From assembly GCA_964396245.1 (NCBI GenBank), contig CAYNEO010000057.1, forward strand, positions 1 to 22,452: 22,452 nt of DNA. Direction: 5' to 3'. The notes beneath the pieces were generated by a model. It saw only the letters and a program-made list of their open reading frames with translations, was not told where the DNA came from and did no database searches. Below, one piece after another: positions 6,764 to 15,704 of the stretch. The translations under genes were made by a program, and so were the position numbers. This DNA is from CAYNEO01 sp964396245. GTDB lineage: Bacteria > Zixibacteria > MSB-5A5 > GN15 > FEB-12. Numbering within the stretch: the stretch's first letter is position 1; the number at the start of each line of letters is the position of its first letter.

Positions 6764-8146
6764 CTACGCCGACTCAGTTGCGCTTTCTTTCTTCTTATCA
6801 CCGCGCAACATCGAAACCACCAGCGCCGGCGGCGTTACCAGTGTCGTTACGATCACCATGATAATCACCGCGGAATATGTCGACGTACTTATCACCGGGT
6901 ACCCCCCGAGAACCATCTTCGCGCCAATCCCGGCAAAAATCAGCCCCACCTCACCACGTGGGATCATGCCCAGTCCGATAGCGAACCGGTTTGTTTTCTT
7001 GTCAAATATCGCCAGCGAGCAGGCCTGCTTTCCGATAATCGCCGCCAGCGTCAGCACCGCCGCAAAGCCGAGTATCTCGACATTGGCAAACGTCGACAGG
7101 TCTACCATCATCCCCATGCGCACGAAAAATATCGGCACCAGGAAAATAGCTATCGGCGCAATCAAATCCTCGATTCCTCGCTCACCCCGCTCCTTGAACG
7201 GCCTGAAATGCACTTCTTCAAGGATCAACCCCGCCGCAAACGCGCCCACAATCGGGGCCAGTCCAATCTCGCCCGCTATGTATGCCAGGCCGAAACAGAC
7301 CAGGAGCGAAAATGACAGCATCACGCCGCTGGTTCTCAGGCGATAGCCAAACTTGAAGAACTGCGGGAGTACGATGGCTCCGATTACCACCGCGCCGACA
7401 ATAAACAGAATCGCCTTGGCAATAATCCAGAGCACCGCGCCCGAACTCACCCCGCCCTCATTCCCGTGCGAAGCAGCGGCAATCACACCCGTCACCACGG
7501 CCAGGATAACCAGCCCCATGATATCATCGATCACCGCTGCGCCGAGAATAATCTTCGCCTCCCGCGTATCTATCTTCCCGATATCTTTCAATACCCGGGC
7601 GGTAATGCCCACCGAGGTCGCCGTCAGTGTCGCGCCAAGGAAAATATGGATGTAGATCGATTCCCCGGGCAGAAATAAGACGCCGACACCCCAGCCCAGG
7701 AAAAACGGCGCGACGACTCCGAACAACGCCACCATAAACGAAGTCACGCCGACCTTCATCATCTCCTTGACCGTCGACTCGAGCCCGACCTCGAAGAGCA
7801 AAATAATCACGCCGATCTCAGCCAGTATTTCCAGGGTGATATTGTGCTTGAACATCTCAAACCCGTCGAAACCGACGAGCTGCAGATTGCCTATCACTAT
7901 CCCCATGACCAGTTCCCCCAGGACTGCCGGGGCCTTGAATCGTTCGAAAACATCTCCGCCCAGCTTGGCTGCCAGCAGAACGACTATCAATTCATACAGG
8001 ACAACCAGGACGGGACCGCTCTCGCCGGATCCACCGCCCTCCGATGTACTCGCGGCCTCGGGTGAAGCAAAGGCCAGACTGTAAAGGAGATAAACAGCTA
8101 TTATTACCAGGAACAGGATCAGTCTTCGCTGTGTCAGTAACCGCAC
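6764..8146 (-). CDS. CPA2-family Na+(K+)/H+ antiporter
   Basis: A 460-aa polytopic membrane protein. An N-terminal signal-like segment and a Ser/Gly-rich linker (to about residue 44) come first, then about twelve hydrophobic segments. The CPA2 hallmarks are present: ATLTATSVGITARVL (residues 172-186) and the membrane-embedded Asp pair D207-D208 in AVIDDIMGL. An Asp pair is typical of electrogenic Na+/H+ exchangers, whereas Kef K+ efflux proteins usually have Gln-Asp. An Arg in FFVRMGMMVD stands where a basic residue is usual. No C-terminal RCK/TrkA domain is present; the protein ends in KKKESATESA. It starts with GTG at 8146, chosen because GGAGG lies 4 nt upstream. It is monocistronic and probably maintains pH or sodium balance. 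Confidence 0.9.
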   Translation of the reverse strand: MRLLTQRRLILFLVIIAVYLLYSLAFASPEAASTSEGGGSGESGPVLVVLYELIVVLLAAKLGGDVFERFKAPAVLGELVMGIVIGNLQLVGFDGFEMFKHNITLEILAEIGVIILLFEVGLESTVKEMMKVGVTSFMVALFGVVAPFFLGWGVGVLFLPGESIYIHIFLGATLTATSVGITARVLKDIGKIDTREAKIILGAAVIDDIMGLVILAVVTGVIAAASHGNEGGVSSGAVLWIIAKAILFIVGAVVIGAIVLPQFFKFGYRLRTSGVMLSFSLLVCFGLAYIAGEIGLAPIVGAFAAGLILEEVHFRPFKERGERGIEDLIAPIAIFLVPIFFVRMGMMVDLSTFANVEILGFAAVLTLAAIIGKQACSLAIFDKKTNRFAIGLGMIPRGEVGLIFAGIGAKMVLGGYPVISTSTYSAVIIMVIVTTLVTPPALVVSMLRGDKKKESATESA

Positions 8147-8496
8147 AATTCCTCCAATGCGTTGCCGGGATGTCAGTTATCCACCGCTGGAATCTATCCC
8201 GCAGTTGGAACGATCACCACAAAGTTTCGCGGAATGTACTGGTTTCTCCGCAATTCGACAAGCGCATTTTTCCACTCCACAGTGCCGCAAAACAGGGTCC
8301 GAATTGCCGTCTTTTCTGCCGTTCCCCGGGCCGGACCTGCCCTTCGAACACCAGCTTATCCGTAAACTATCCTCTCGCCGAAAAACCAACCTATTTGCTT
8401 CTCTGACTTCAGGATTGGGCGGAAATGACGAAAATAAACGTAGATAGTCCGCAAAACGTGCCGACCCTGAAGGTTGATAACTGACGAACTGACAAT
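8147..8496. other. Divergent intergenic region (350 bp) between the antiporter gene and motA
   Basis: It holds the GGAGG ribosome site of the antiporter (plus-strand 8151-8155), which decides its GTG start. Otherwise no gene, no strong hairpin and no clear promoter is seen. I looked for a sigma-28 promoter for motA. TAAA (8363-8366) with GCCGAAAA (8377-8384) has only a 10-nt gap, and TAAA (8435-8438) with GCCGACCC (8460-8467) a 21-nt gap, so neither fits. Confidence 0.5.
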
Positions 8497-9357
8497 ATGA
8501 CTTTTTTCATCGGTGCAATCATTGTTCTCGGCGGGGTGATTGGCGGTTTTACCCTCCATGGCGGTCAGCTGCTCGCCCTCAACCAGCCGTCGGAGCTCCT
8601 CATTATCGGTGGCGCTGCCCTCGGCTCGCTTATCATTGCCACCCCGACCTCCGTCATCAAAAATCTGTTCGCACAGATTAAGGGCGCGTTGGTGGGCGGC
8701 GGTCTCGCCAAAAAAGATTATCTCGACCTGCTCGTGATGATGTACGAAATCTTCAACGTGGCCCGTCGCGACGGTCTCGTGGGACTCGAAAACCATATCG
8801 AGCATCCGCAGGAAAGTGAGATTTTCAAGCGCTACCCGAAATTTCTCAGGAACGAATATGCCGTGGATTTCTTCGCCGATACCATGCGCGTGATTATCTC
8901 CGGCTCCGTGCAACCCCATGATCTCGAAGACCTCATGGACAGCGATATCGAGGTCTTGCACGAGGATGAAGATCGCGCCGGAAGCGCCCTCGCCACGATC
9001 GCCGACTCCTTACCGGGGCTCGGTATCGTCGCCGCTGTTCTCGGCGTTGTCATCACCATGGGCGCTATCGACGGTCCTCCCGAACAGATCGGCGAAAAGG
9101 TCGCCTCCGCGCTTGTGGGGACATTTCTCGGGATTCTCGGATGTTACGGTTTTGTCGGGCCGCTGGCCGTCAGTCTCAAACACCGCAACGTCGAGACCAA
9201 ACAGTACCTCTCGTGCATGAAACATGCGCTGCTGTCGTTCCATAAGGGAGTTGCCGGAGTTATCGCTGTCGAGTTCGCCCGCCGTTCCCTCTATGCCGAA
9301 GTTCGGCCGGGATTCCTCGAACTCGAAAAAGCCTGCAACGAAGCCAAACGGAAGTAA
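8497..9357 (+). CDS. motA: Flagellar motor stator protein MotA
   Basis: A 286-aa inner-membrane protein that forms the proton- or ion-conducting stator with MotB. Four membrane segments lie at about residues 3-20, 33-50, 170-192 and 203-226, with a cytoplasmic loop between the second and third. The loop residues that contact the rotor, R90 and E98, and the channel prolines P173 and P222 fall at exactly the E. coli positions. This supports the start at 8497 even though no Shine-Dalgarno sequence precedes it (the nearest AAGG is over 20 nt away). motB follows after 5 nt. No other flagellar structural genes are adjacent. Confidence 0.95.
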   Translation: MTFFIGAIIVLGGVIGGFTLHGGQLLALNQPSELLIIGGAALGSLIIATPTSVIKNLFAQIKGALVGGGLAKKDYLDLLVMMYEIFNVARRDGLVGLENHIEHPQESEIFKRYPKFLRNEYAVDFFADTMRVIISGSVQPHDLEDLMDSDIEVLHEDEDRAGSALATIADSLPGLGIVAAVLGVVITMGAIDGPPEQIGEKVASALVGTFLGILGCYGFVGPLAVSLKHRNVETKQYLSCMKHALLSFHKGVAGVIAVEFARRSLYAEVRPGFLELEKACNEAKRK

Positions 9358-9362
9358 GCGCT

Positions 9363-10208
9363 ATGGCCTCCGAAGAACCCCCCATCATAATCAGGAGAAA
9401 AAAGAAGTACGGCCATGGCGGCGCCCACGGCGGTGCGTGGAAAGTCGCCTTCGCGGACTTCATGACGGCCATGATGGCCTTTTTTTTGGTTATGTGGCTC
9501 GTGGGCCAGAAGGATGAAGTCAAAGAGGCCGTCGCCGGCTATTTCCGCGACCCGGGGAAATTCCACATGCAGGGGAGATCGGGCGTTCTCGAAGGCTCCG
9601 AGTCCGCCATCAAGAAAGAAAGCGAGCCCACCGCTGTTTTGAACGGCCCCAAAAAACCCGACTACCTCCCGTCCGCAACCGAAAAAAAACAGCTCAGTCT
9701 GGCCGCCGAAAACATCCTCAACGAACTTGAAAAACAGGAAGCATTCGGCCGCCTCAAGAAAAACATCAAGATACAAATGACCTCGGAGGGTCTCAGGATC
9801 ATCCTCAATGAATCCGAAAACTCTCCCGCATTCTTTGAACCCGGCTCGGCCAAACTGCTCCAGAAAAGCGCCATCATCCTGGTTGTCATCGCCCGCGAGC
9901 TCGGGAAACTGCGCAATCATCTTGTCATCGAAGGTCATACCGATGCCGACTTCACCGGCGACGCAGTCTACTCAAACTGGGAACTCTCCGCCGACCGCGC
10001 CAACGCCGCCCGGCAACTCATGGAAGTTTCCGGTCTCTACAAGGGACAGGTACGCGAGGTCCGTGGCTTCGCCGACAAATTCCCGATGATTGTCGGCAAC
10101 CCGAGTGACCCCCGCAATCGCCGCGTGACAATTGTCGTCCTCTACGAATCGCGCGAACGGCAGTACGACGAAATCCAGGTCGGCGCCGACCTCATGGCCG
10201 AAATGTAA
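9363..10208 (+). CDS. motB: Flagellar motor stator protein MotB
   Basis: A 281-aa single-span protein that partners MotA and anchors the stator to peptidoglycan. The short basic cytoplasmic N-terminus is followed by a Gly/His stretch and the membrane helix WKVAFADFMTAMMAFFLVMW. Its ion-carrying Asp is D32, the E. coli position. Residues 150-262 form an OmpA/MotB peptidoglycan-binding domain with GHTD (191-194) and the DPRNRRV motif (249-255). The linker (50-110) is rich in charged residues and prolines. GGAAG precedes the ATG at 10 nt, and the gene is 5 nt after motA, so the two are surely co-transcribed. Confidence 0.95.
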   Translation: MASEEPPIIIRRKKKYGHGGAHGGAWKVAFADFMTAMMAFFLVMWLVGQKDEVKEAVAGYFRDPGKFHMQGRSGVLEGSESAIKKESEPTAVLNGPKKPDYLPSATEKKQLSLAAENILNELEKQEAFGRLKKNIKIQMTSEGLRIILNESENSPAFFEPGSAKLLQKSAIILVVIARELGKLRNHLVIEGHTDADFTGDAVYSNWELSADRANAARQLMEVSGLYKGQVREVRGFADKFPMIVGNPSDPRNRRVTIVVLYESRERQYDEIQVGADLMAEM

Positions 10209-10332
10209 CGACGTTCCCGTTCTCTGCCCTTCCTTCAAATCTCTACCGAACCTGCGCTCAGAATTGTCGTTTTAATAATCACCGACAGTTAAAAAGGACC
10301 GAAAGGTACTGTTCCCGCCGGTTGATTTTGTG

Positions 10333-10338
10333 TATAAT
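10333..10338 (+). promoter_or_regulatory. Sigma-70-like -10 box upstream of mfd
   Basis: A perfect TATAAT sits within GTGTATAATAAACC. No good -35 is found at 16-18 nt (TGTTCC at best). The same GTGTATAAT core recurs at 18009-18017, and GTGTATATT at 17551-17559, always in intergenic DNA before a gene. It would start transcription near 10345, upstream of the terminator-like hairpin. Confidence 0.55.
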
Positions 10339-10362
10339 AAACCGATTATAAGTACAGCAACC

Positions 10363-10390
10363 CCCCGGTTACGATGTAGCCGGGGCTTTT
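10363..10390 (+). terminator. Terminator-like hairpin between motB and mfd
   Basis: CCCCGGTTA (10363-10371), loop CGATG, TAGCCGGGG (10377-10385), then CTTTT. CAGCA (10355-10359) and TGCTG (10392-10396) can close the structure further out. It may end motAB transcripts. Because it also lies downstream of the TATAAT at 10333, it would fall in the mfd leader if that promoter is used, and could act as an attenuator. Confidence 0.75.
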
Positions 10391-10426
10391 GTGCTGCCTG
10401 TAAATAAGGTTTGAAATTTAGGTCTT

Positions 10427-13400
10427 ATGAGCATAAACATCTCTCGAACAGACAGCTACTTAAGTCAGGTGCTGGCCCGCTGGCAGACTTCGCCGCCGTT
10501 CCGCACCCTGATACAACGATTGGAGGAACCCACCGAGGGCCGCCTGATGGTCACCGGTCTGTCCGGGTCATCCGGCGCCGTCTTGCTGAATGCCCTCACC
10601 ACCAACCTGAAACGGCCCATTTTGGTCGTGACCCAGCGAAGTGAGGAAGCCAGCGATTTCTACGAAGACCTGTTGTTCCTCATGGGCCCGGAAAAAGTGG
10701 CCCACTTTCCCACCCGGCAGATTCTCCCGTATGATTTCCGCGCCCCGGTCGGAGAAGTCATGGGTCAGCGTATATCCTCGCTCGCCGGGCTGCTTCACGG
10801 CTCGGTGTCTGTCGTCGTCTGCCCGGTGCGCGCCCTGCTCGAACCGACTATCGCCGTCGACACCCTCAAAGAAAGCTCTGTCATCCTCAACAAGGGCGAT
10901 GAAATTGATATCGATGAGCTCGTTGACCGTTTGGTTCGGCTCGGTTTTCAGCGGGTGCCGCTGGTGGAAGAAGTTGGTGACTTTGCTCGTCGCGGCGGCT
11001 TGATAGACATATTCACCCCCGATGCCAGCGCTCCTGTCCGTATCGAGTTCTTTGGCGATGAAATCGATACTATCCGCGAATTCGATGTCGGCAGCCAGCG
11101 GTCCGTCGGACGCCTCGACCGCGTCGCAATCCTGCCCAAACGGGAGATCCCGATCACGCAGGAAACGGTCGAGCAATACCTTCGCCGTTTGCCCGCCCAC
11201 GATGCCGATTACATTCGCAGCCGCTACATCAACGATCCCGAGTTGCCCGGGCTTGAATGGCTGGCCGTCATGTTCGATATCGAGCAGGGCTCACTGCTCG
11301 ACTACCTTGATCCGCAGGCGGTTGTTTTTCTCGACGGAGCCGGCAACCTCAAGGCCGAGGCGGAGTCCACCCTCGACGAAGCTCACGGATTGTACGAACG
11401 ATTCAAGGGACGCCTCGAACACCTGCCCGAACCCGAGCAGTACTATCTCCCCTGGAAAGTTGTCGAGGAGCGCCTTAACCGTCACGCGACCGTCGACCGC
11501 GTTCCGTTCCGCGGCGGCAGCAGGGAGATAATCGCCTTCGACTGCCAGCCTCATCCGGCCCTGGGAGCGCGACTTGATTTGCTTGCCGCCACACTCCGCG
11601 ATTACGACACCGCCGGCATGTCATACATCATCGCTACCGACAGCGACAGTCAGGCCGAGCGTCTCAAGGAACTGATAGCCGAGAAAACCGACTTCGAATC
11701 GGTCCCGGCTATCGAGGTCGCCAACCTCAAGGGCGGTTTCGTCTGCCCGTCGGGTCAACTCGCGATTCTCACCGACCATGAAATCTTCAGCCGCTACCAT
11801 AGACGAATCAGGAAGAAAAAATTCCGCGAAGGCGTCGCCATCTCTGATTACTCCAGCCTGATGAAAGGCGATTACGTCGTTCACACCGAATTTGGCATCG
11901 CCCGCTATCTCGGACTCGAGACAATCACGGTCGACAAGCGCAACCGCGACTGCCTGCTCCTTCAGTATGCCGAGAACGACCGGTTGTATGTCCCCATCGA
12001 GGAATTCAACCGCGTTTCAAAATATTCCGGCAAGGATACCGCTCCATCCTTGACCCGCCTCGGCGGACCCGGATGGGAAAAGCTCAAGAAGAGAACCAGA
12101 AAAGCTATCGCCGATATGGCCGCCGACCTGCTCAAGTTGTACGCCGAGCGGAGAACTTCCAGGGGCTTCTCTTTCGGCGAGGATTCGGTCTGGCTCAAGC
12201 AGCTCGAGGCGTCATTCCCCTATGAGGAAACCCCCGATCAGGACAAGGCCATTCAGGATGTCAAGCGCGACATGGCCGATGAAAAGCCGATGGACCGTCT
12301 CGTATGCGGCGATGTCGGTTACGGCAAAACCGAGGTCGCCATCCGCGCCGCTTTCAAGGCTATCGATGCCGGCAAGCAGGTGGCCGTCCTTGTGCCGACC
12401 ACCATCCTGGCTCAGCAGCATTATACCACCTTCCGCGAGCGGTTGGCCGATTTCCCCATGCGCGTGGAAATGCTGTCACGCTTCCGGACCCGAAAGGAAC
12501 AACTCGAGGTCGTCAAAGACCTCGCCAGCGGCAAGGTTGACCTCGTCATCGGCACCCACCGCCTGCTCTCAAAAGACGTCAGCTTCCGCGATCTCGGTCT
12601 GCTGGTCATCGACGAAGAACATCGCTTCGGCGTCCGTCACAAAGAAATCCTGCGCAAGTTAAAAGCCTCGGTCGATACCATGGCGATGACCGCCACGCCG
12701 ATTCCGCGGACACTCCAGATGTCACTGATGGGCGTCCGGGACATGAGCATCATCAACACCTCCCCCAAGGACCGCCTGCCGATTCTCACCGAAATCGTCG
12801 AATTTGATCCGGCCACAATCGCCACCTCGATTCTCAGAGAAATTGACCGGGGCGGACAGGTCTTTTTCCTGCACAACCGCGTGCAGACTATCGACGCCAT
12901 GTATCGTTACCTGAAGAAACTCCTCCCGCAGGTGGAAATAGGCATCGCCCACGGCCAGATGCACGAGCGCTCCCTCGAAGGAGTCATGCTCGGCTTCCTG
13001 TCTAAACGTTTCGATGTTCTCCTCTGTACCGCCATCATCGAATCCGGCCTGGACATCCCGTCGGCGAACACCATCCTCATCAATCGCGCCGACCGTTTCG
13101 GTCTGGCCCAGCTTTACCAGATACGGGGGAGAGTCGGTCGCAGCGCTCGCCGCGCCTTCGCCTATCTCATGACGCCGCCCATGCGCCTGTTGAAAGCCGA
13201 TGCCGTCAAACGCCTGCGCGCCCTCGAAGCTCACTCCGACCTCGGTTCCGGATTCGCTCTCGCCATGCGCGACCTTGAGATTCGCGGCGCCGGCACCATT
13301 TTGGGCGCCCGGCAGTCGGGATTCATCGAAGAAATCGGATTCGACCTCTACAACCGCCTTCTCGAGGAAGCCGTTGCCGAGTTGAAAGGACAGCCGCTGC

Positions 13401-13849
13401 AGCGTCTGCCGGAAACCAAGCTCGAAACCGACCTCGAAATTCACCTGCCCGACCGGTATGTCAACGACAATCAGCAAAAAGTCGACATCTATCGTCGGCT
13501 CGCCGACAGCCGGTCGCTCGATGAAGTCGAGAAAATCCGCGATGAAGTAACCGACCGTTTCGGGCGGCCACCGCAGTCAGCCGTGAACCTGTTCGACGCC
13601 GCCGCCGTGAAAATATCGGCCGCCCTCATCCAAATCGAAAAGCTCTCCCTGCGCAACGGCACGGCGCATATGTTCTTCGCGGAGGACAAGAAGCTCACTC
13701 GATCGGAAGTCGAATCGCTCCGGGGCGCAACCGACTGTCCGATGGAATTCTCGTTGATCGAACACCCCCGCATCACTGTCGACCTGTCCGGCGTTGCTCC
13801 GGAAAATCGCCTCTCGACCCTGCGCGGCATTCTCGGCAAAGTAGGCTGA
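10427..13849 (+). CDS. mfd: Transcription-repair coupling factor Mfd
   Basis: An 1140-aa ATP-dependent translocase, the usual family length. It pushes stalled RNA polymerase off lesions and recruits UvrA. The N-terminal 350 residues form the UvrB-homology module. The RNA-polymerase-interacting domain starts near residue 482 (GDYVVHTEFGIARYLG). The superfamily-2 motor shows Walker A GDVGYGKTE (about 627-635), DEEH (729-732) and TATPIPRTLQ. The TRG relay motif RDLEIRGAGTILGARQSGFI (about 948-967) and a C-terminal regulatory domain follow. The start at 10427 has only a weak AGGT upstream but matches the family N-terminus. It is preceded by a TATAAT and a terminator-like hairpin and is followed by no clear terminator. 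Confidence 0.97.
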   Translation: MSINISRTDSYLSQVLARWQTSPPFRTLIQRLEEPTEGRLMVTGLSGSSGAVLLNALTTNLKRPILVVTQRSEEASDFYEDLLFLMGPEKVAHFPTRQILPYDFRAPVGEVMGQRISSLAGLLHGSVSVVVCPVRALLEPTIAVDTLKESSVILNKGDEIDIDELVDRLVRLGFQRVPLVEEVGDFARRGGLIDIFTPDASAPVRIEFFGDEIDTIREFDVGSQRSVGRLDRVAILPKREIPITQETVEQYLRRLPAHDADYIRSRYINDPELPGLEWLAVMFDIEQGSLLDYLDPQAVVFLDGAGNLKAEAESTLDEAHGLYERFKGRLEHLPEPEQYYLPWKVVEERLNRHATVDRVPFRGGSREIIAFDCQPHPALGARLDLLAATLRDYDTAGMSYIIATDSDSQAERLKELIAEKTDFESVPAIEVANLKGGFVCPSGQLAILTDHEIFSRYHRRIRKKKFREGVAISDYSSLMKGDYVVHTEFGIARYLGLETITVDKRNRDCLLLQYAENDRLYVPIEEFNRVSKYSGKDTAPSLTRLGGPGWEKLKKRTRKAIADMAADLLKLYAERRTSRGFSFGEDSVWLKQLEASFPYEETPDQDKAIQDVKRDMADEKPMDRLVCGDVGYGKTEVAIRAAFKAIDAGKQVAVLVPTTILAQQHYTTFRERLADFPMRVEMLSRFRTRKEQLEVVKDLASGKVDLVIGTHRLLSKDVSFRDLGLLVIDEEHRFGVRHKEILRKLKASVDTMAMTATPIPRTLQMSLMGVRDMSIINTSPKDRLPILTEIVEFDPATIATSILREIDRGGQVFFLHNRVQTIDAMYRYLKKLLPQVEIGIAHGQMHERSLEGVMLGFLSKRFDVLLCTAIIESGLDIPSANTILINRADRFGLAQLYQIRGRVGRSARRAFAYLMTPPMRLLKADAVKRLRALEAHSDLGSGFALAMRDLEIRGAGTILGARQSGFIEEIGFDLYNRLLEEAVAELKGQPLQRLPETKLETDLEIHLPDRYVNDNQQKVDIYRRLADSRSLDEVEKIRDEVTDRFGRPPQSAVNLFDAAAVKISAALIQIEKLSLRNGTAHMFFAEDKKLTRSEVESLRGATDCPMEFSLIEHPRITVDLSGVAPENRLSTLRGILGKVG

Positions 13850-13933
13850 CCTCGCGAATATTTCTATTGTGCCCTGCGCCGGTCCACATTATCTTAGCCC
13901 GAGTTGCCTCTTTACTGGAATGAAAACAAGCCC

Positions 13934-13938
13934 GGAGG
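13934..13938 (+). promoter_or_regulatory. Ribosome binding site fixing the GTG start of the lipoprotein gene
   Basis: GGAGG lies 4 nt before the GTG at 13943. The longer in-frame start (TTG at 13904) has no such site and would put 13 extra residues before the signal peptide. Confidence 0.8.
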
Positions 13939-13942
13939 ATTC

Positions 13943-15019
13943 GTGAAACGATTCGCAATAGCTTCTTTATCCGTTCTTTTGCTGGCCGGATGCGGACAGC
14001 AGGCCGAACAGACCGAAAAAACCGCTGTCGATGAACCGGCTGCAAAACCGGTCACGATATTCGATGGTGAGACCCACCTCAAAAATGTCCGGCAACTCAC
14101 CTTCGGCGGGCAAAACGCCGAAGCATATTTCTCCTATGATGCCGACAAGCTTATCTTCCAGTCCACCCGCGACGGCCACGACTGCGATGTCATCTATATG
14201 ATGAATGCCGATGGCTCCGACGTGCACCAGATTTCTAATGGCGACGGCGTCACCACCTGTTCGTTCATCGCTCCCGACGGCAAGTCGGTCATCTATGCCT
14301 CGACTCAACTCGGTGTCGATACCTGCCCACCCAAACCCGATATGTCGCGCGGCTATGTCTGGGCGCTCTACCCGAGCTACGATATTTTCAAGGCCGATCC
14401 CGATGGCTCCAACATCGTCCGGCTGACCGACGCTCCCGGCTACGACGCCGAATGTGTATACTCGCCTCAGGGCGACAAAATCCTCTTCACGTCGGTCAGG
14501 ACCGGCGATCTGGAATTGTTCACCATGGATCCCGACGGCAGCAATGTCGAGCAGATCACCCACTGGCCCGGCTACGACGGCGGCGGATTCTTCTCGCTTG
14601 ACGGCCGGTGGATCGTCTGGCGGGCTTCACGCCCCGAGGGAGAAGAGCTTCAGGATTACCAGGATCTCCTGAAAGAAGGTCTTATCCGGCCGAGCAAGCT
14701 CGAGATCTACGTGATGAATCTCAAAGACCGCGAGCCCATCCAGCTGACCTCAAACGGCAAGGCCAATTTCGGACCGTATTTCCATCCCGACGGCAAGCAT
14801 ATCATTTTCTCCTCGAACATGGATGACCCGCAGGGCCGGAATTTCGATCTCTATATGGTCGATAAGGACACCAAACAGGTGGAGCGTATCACTTACAACC
14901 CGACTTTCGACGGTTTCCCCATGTTTTCCCATGACGGCAAAAAGCTGGTATTCGCCTCCAACCGCGACAACAGCAAACCGGGGGAGACCAACATTTTTAT
15001 CGCCGATTGGGTCTGGTAA
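13943..15019 (+). CDS. TolB-like beta-propeller (PD40 repeat) lipoprotein
   Basis: A 358-aa lipoprotein. The signal peptide VKRFAIASLSVLLLAGC ends in a clear lipobox (LAGC; Cys at residue 17), so the protein should be lipid-anchored, probably in the outer membrane facing the periplasm. The rest consists of five or six PD40/WD40-like blades. Each has the pattern 'aDGSnv-x-ql-t ... sPdGk-ilF-x-S', with DGS, DPDGSN, DPDGSN and HPDGKH versions visible. Such propellers resemble TolB, which binds Pal and colicins, but there is no TolB N-terminal domain and no tol-pal gene nearby, so TolB function is not implied. It is followed by a strong terminator. Confidence 0.8.
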   Translation: MKRFAIASLSVLLLAGCGQQAEQTEKTAVDEPAAKPVTIFDGETHLKNVRQLTFGGQNAEAYFSYDADKLIFQSTRDGHDCDVIYMMNADGSDVHQISNGDGVTTCSFIAPDGKSVIYASTQLGVDTCPPKPDMSRGYVWALYPSYDIFKADPDGSNIVRLTDAPGYDAECVYSPQGDKILFTSVRTGDLELFTMDPDGSNVEQITHWPGYDGGGFFSLDGRWIVWRASRPEGEELQDYQDLLKEGLIRPSKLEIYVMNLKDREPIQLTSNGKANFGPYFHPDGKHIIFSSNMDDPQGRNFDLYMVDKDTKQVERITYNPTFDGFPMFSHDGKKLVFASNRDNSKPGETNIFIADWVW

Positions 15020-15050
15020 ACCGACGTCACTAATAAATTATCGATAAATA

Positions 15051-15083
15051 CAAAAGGCGCCTGCTTCAAACAGGCGCCTTTTG
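15051..15083. terminator. Strong bidirectional terminator
   Basis: CAAAAGGCGCCTG (15051-15063), 7-nt loop, CAGGCGCCTTTTG (15071-15083): a perfect 13-bp stem. It lies between the lipoprotein gene (ends 15019, plus) and the small basic protein gene (ends 15115, minus) and can serve both. Confidence 0.92.
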
Positions 15084-15114
15084 TGATTGATCCTGGGCTG
15101 TATCGTAGATTTCT

Positions 15115-15321
15115 CTAATATTCCGTCTCCGTTATGTAGTTCTTGAGGTCGTTGATGTCCATCTGCTCCAATTGATTCTTCTGGACCTTCCATGACAGTC
15201 GGGCTTTGCGTTTTTGCTTCGGCTGAGGCTTACCCTTCAGGTCGTCGACATCAAAACGTCGTGACTTGTTCGATGCCGGCTTGCGTGTCTTCTTGTCCTC
15301 GCCGTTAAACGAATCCTGCAT
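15115..15321 (-). CDS. Small basic hypothetical protein, 68 aa
   Basis: I do not recognise this protein. The open frame extends further upstream, but I choose the internal ATG at 15321 because GGAGGG lies 3 nt before it (plus-strand 15325-15330). The protein is dense in Lys/Arg in its first 45 residues (KKTRK, KSRRF, KPQPKQKRKAR). It ends in an acidic-amphipathic stretch (LEQMDINDLKNYITETEY), has no membrane segment and no cysteine. The basic, Pro/Lys-rich part could bind nucleic acid or ribosomes; that is inference from composition only. The strong ribosome site and its own terminator favour a real gene. A hairpin (15366-15382) lies in its upstream region. Confidence 0.6.
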   Translation of the reverse strand: MQDSFNGEDKKTRKPASNKSRRFDVDDLKGKPQPKQKRKARLSWKVQKNQLEQMDINDLKNYITETEY

Positions 15322-15704
15322 TGTCCCTCCGTAGTGACTGCTGGACTTGGGTTGTATGGTTGCTTCGATACTCTCTGTATCGGTCCCTCTGCATCCGAAG
15401 CTTTGATAAAAAGCCCGCCTCTGTCGACATGCCGAACTTTTTGGCCAAATATCAGACATGTCATTTGAGAATGAAAACCCTCTGCATACCGCCGCCCTTT
15501 TTCATACTCACCCTTCGACAGCGCAATTCTTTGCCTACCGAAAGCCCGCCATACCGGCGGCTGTTCAATCCCCTTCCGTCCCCTTTCCCGCAAGTCCCGC
15601 AACGAGATAAGTTTCTCGATAGCCACCCCGAGAGTTGATCGTCGATAGTGGCACAATCTATGCTCAATAGCCCTGTGAGAATACTTGAAGCGAGGATAGA
15701 CACC
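15322..15704. other. Divergent intergenic region (about 380 bp)
   Basis: No further gene is supported; the long frames on both strands here lack ribosome sites and have biased, shadow-like composition. The region contains the hairpin CGATAC-TCTCT-GTATCG and a 5-bp stem CGAGA...TCTCG near 15604-15618. No clear promoter for either flanking gene was found. Confidence 0.45.
15366..15382. promoter_or_regulatory. Perfect 6-bp palindrome/hairpin upstream of the small basic protein gene
   Basis: CGATAC (15366-15371), TCTCT, GTATCG (15377-15382), with two possible T-G pairs extending it. On the minus strand it lies 45 nt upstream of the ATG at 15321, so it may be an operator or a leader hairpin. Confidence 0.35.

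Noticed and set aside
8363..8467. TAAA/GCCGA fragments upstream of motA as a sigma-28 promoter
   Set aside because: The gaps (10 and 21 nt) are far from the 15-16 nt needed, and the -10 matches are partial.
13943..15019. Naming the beta-propeller lipoprotein tolB
   Set aside because: TolB is not a lipoprotein, has an N-terminal alpha/beta domain that is missing here, and lies in a tol-pal operon that is not present.
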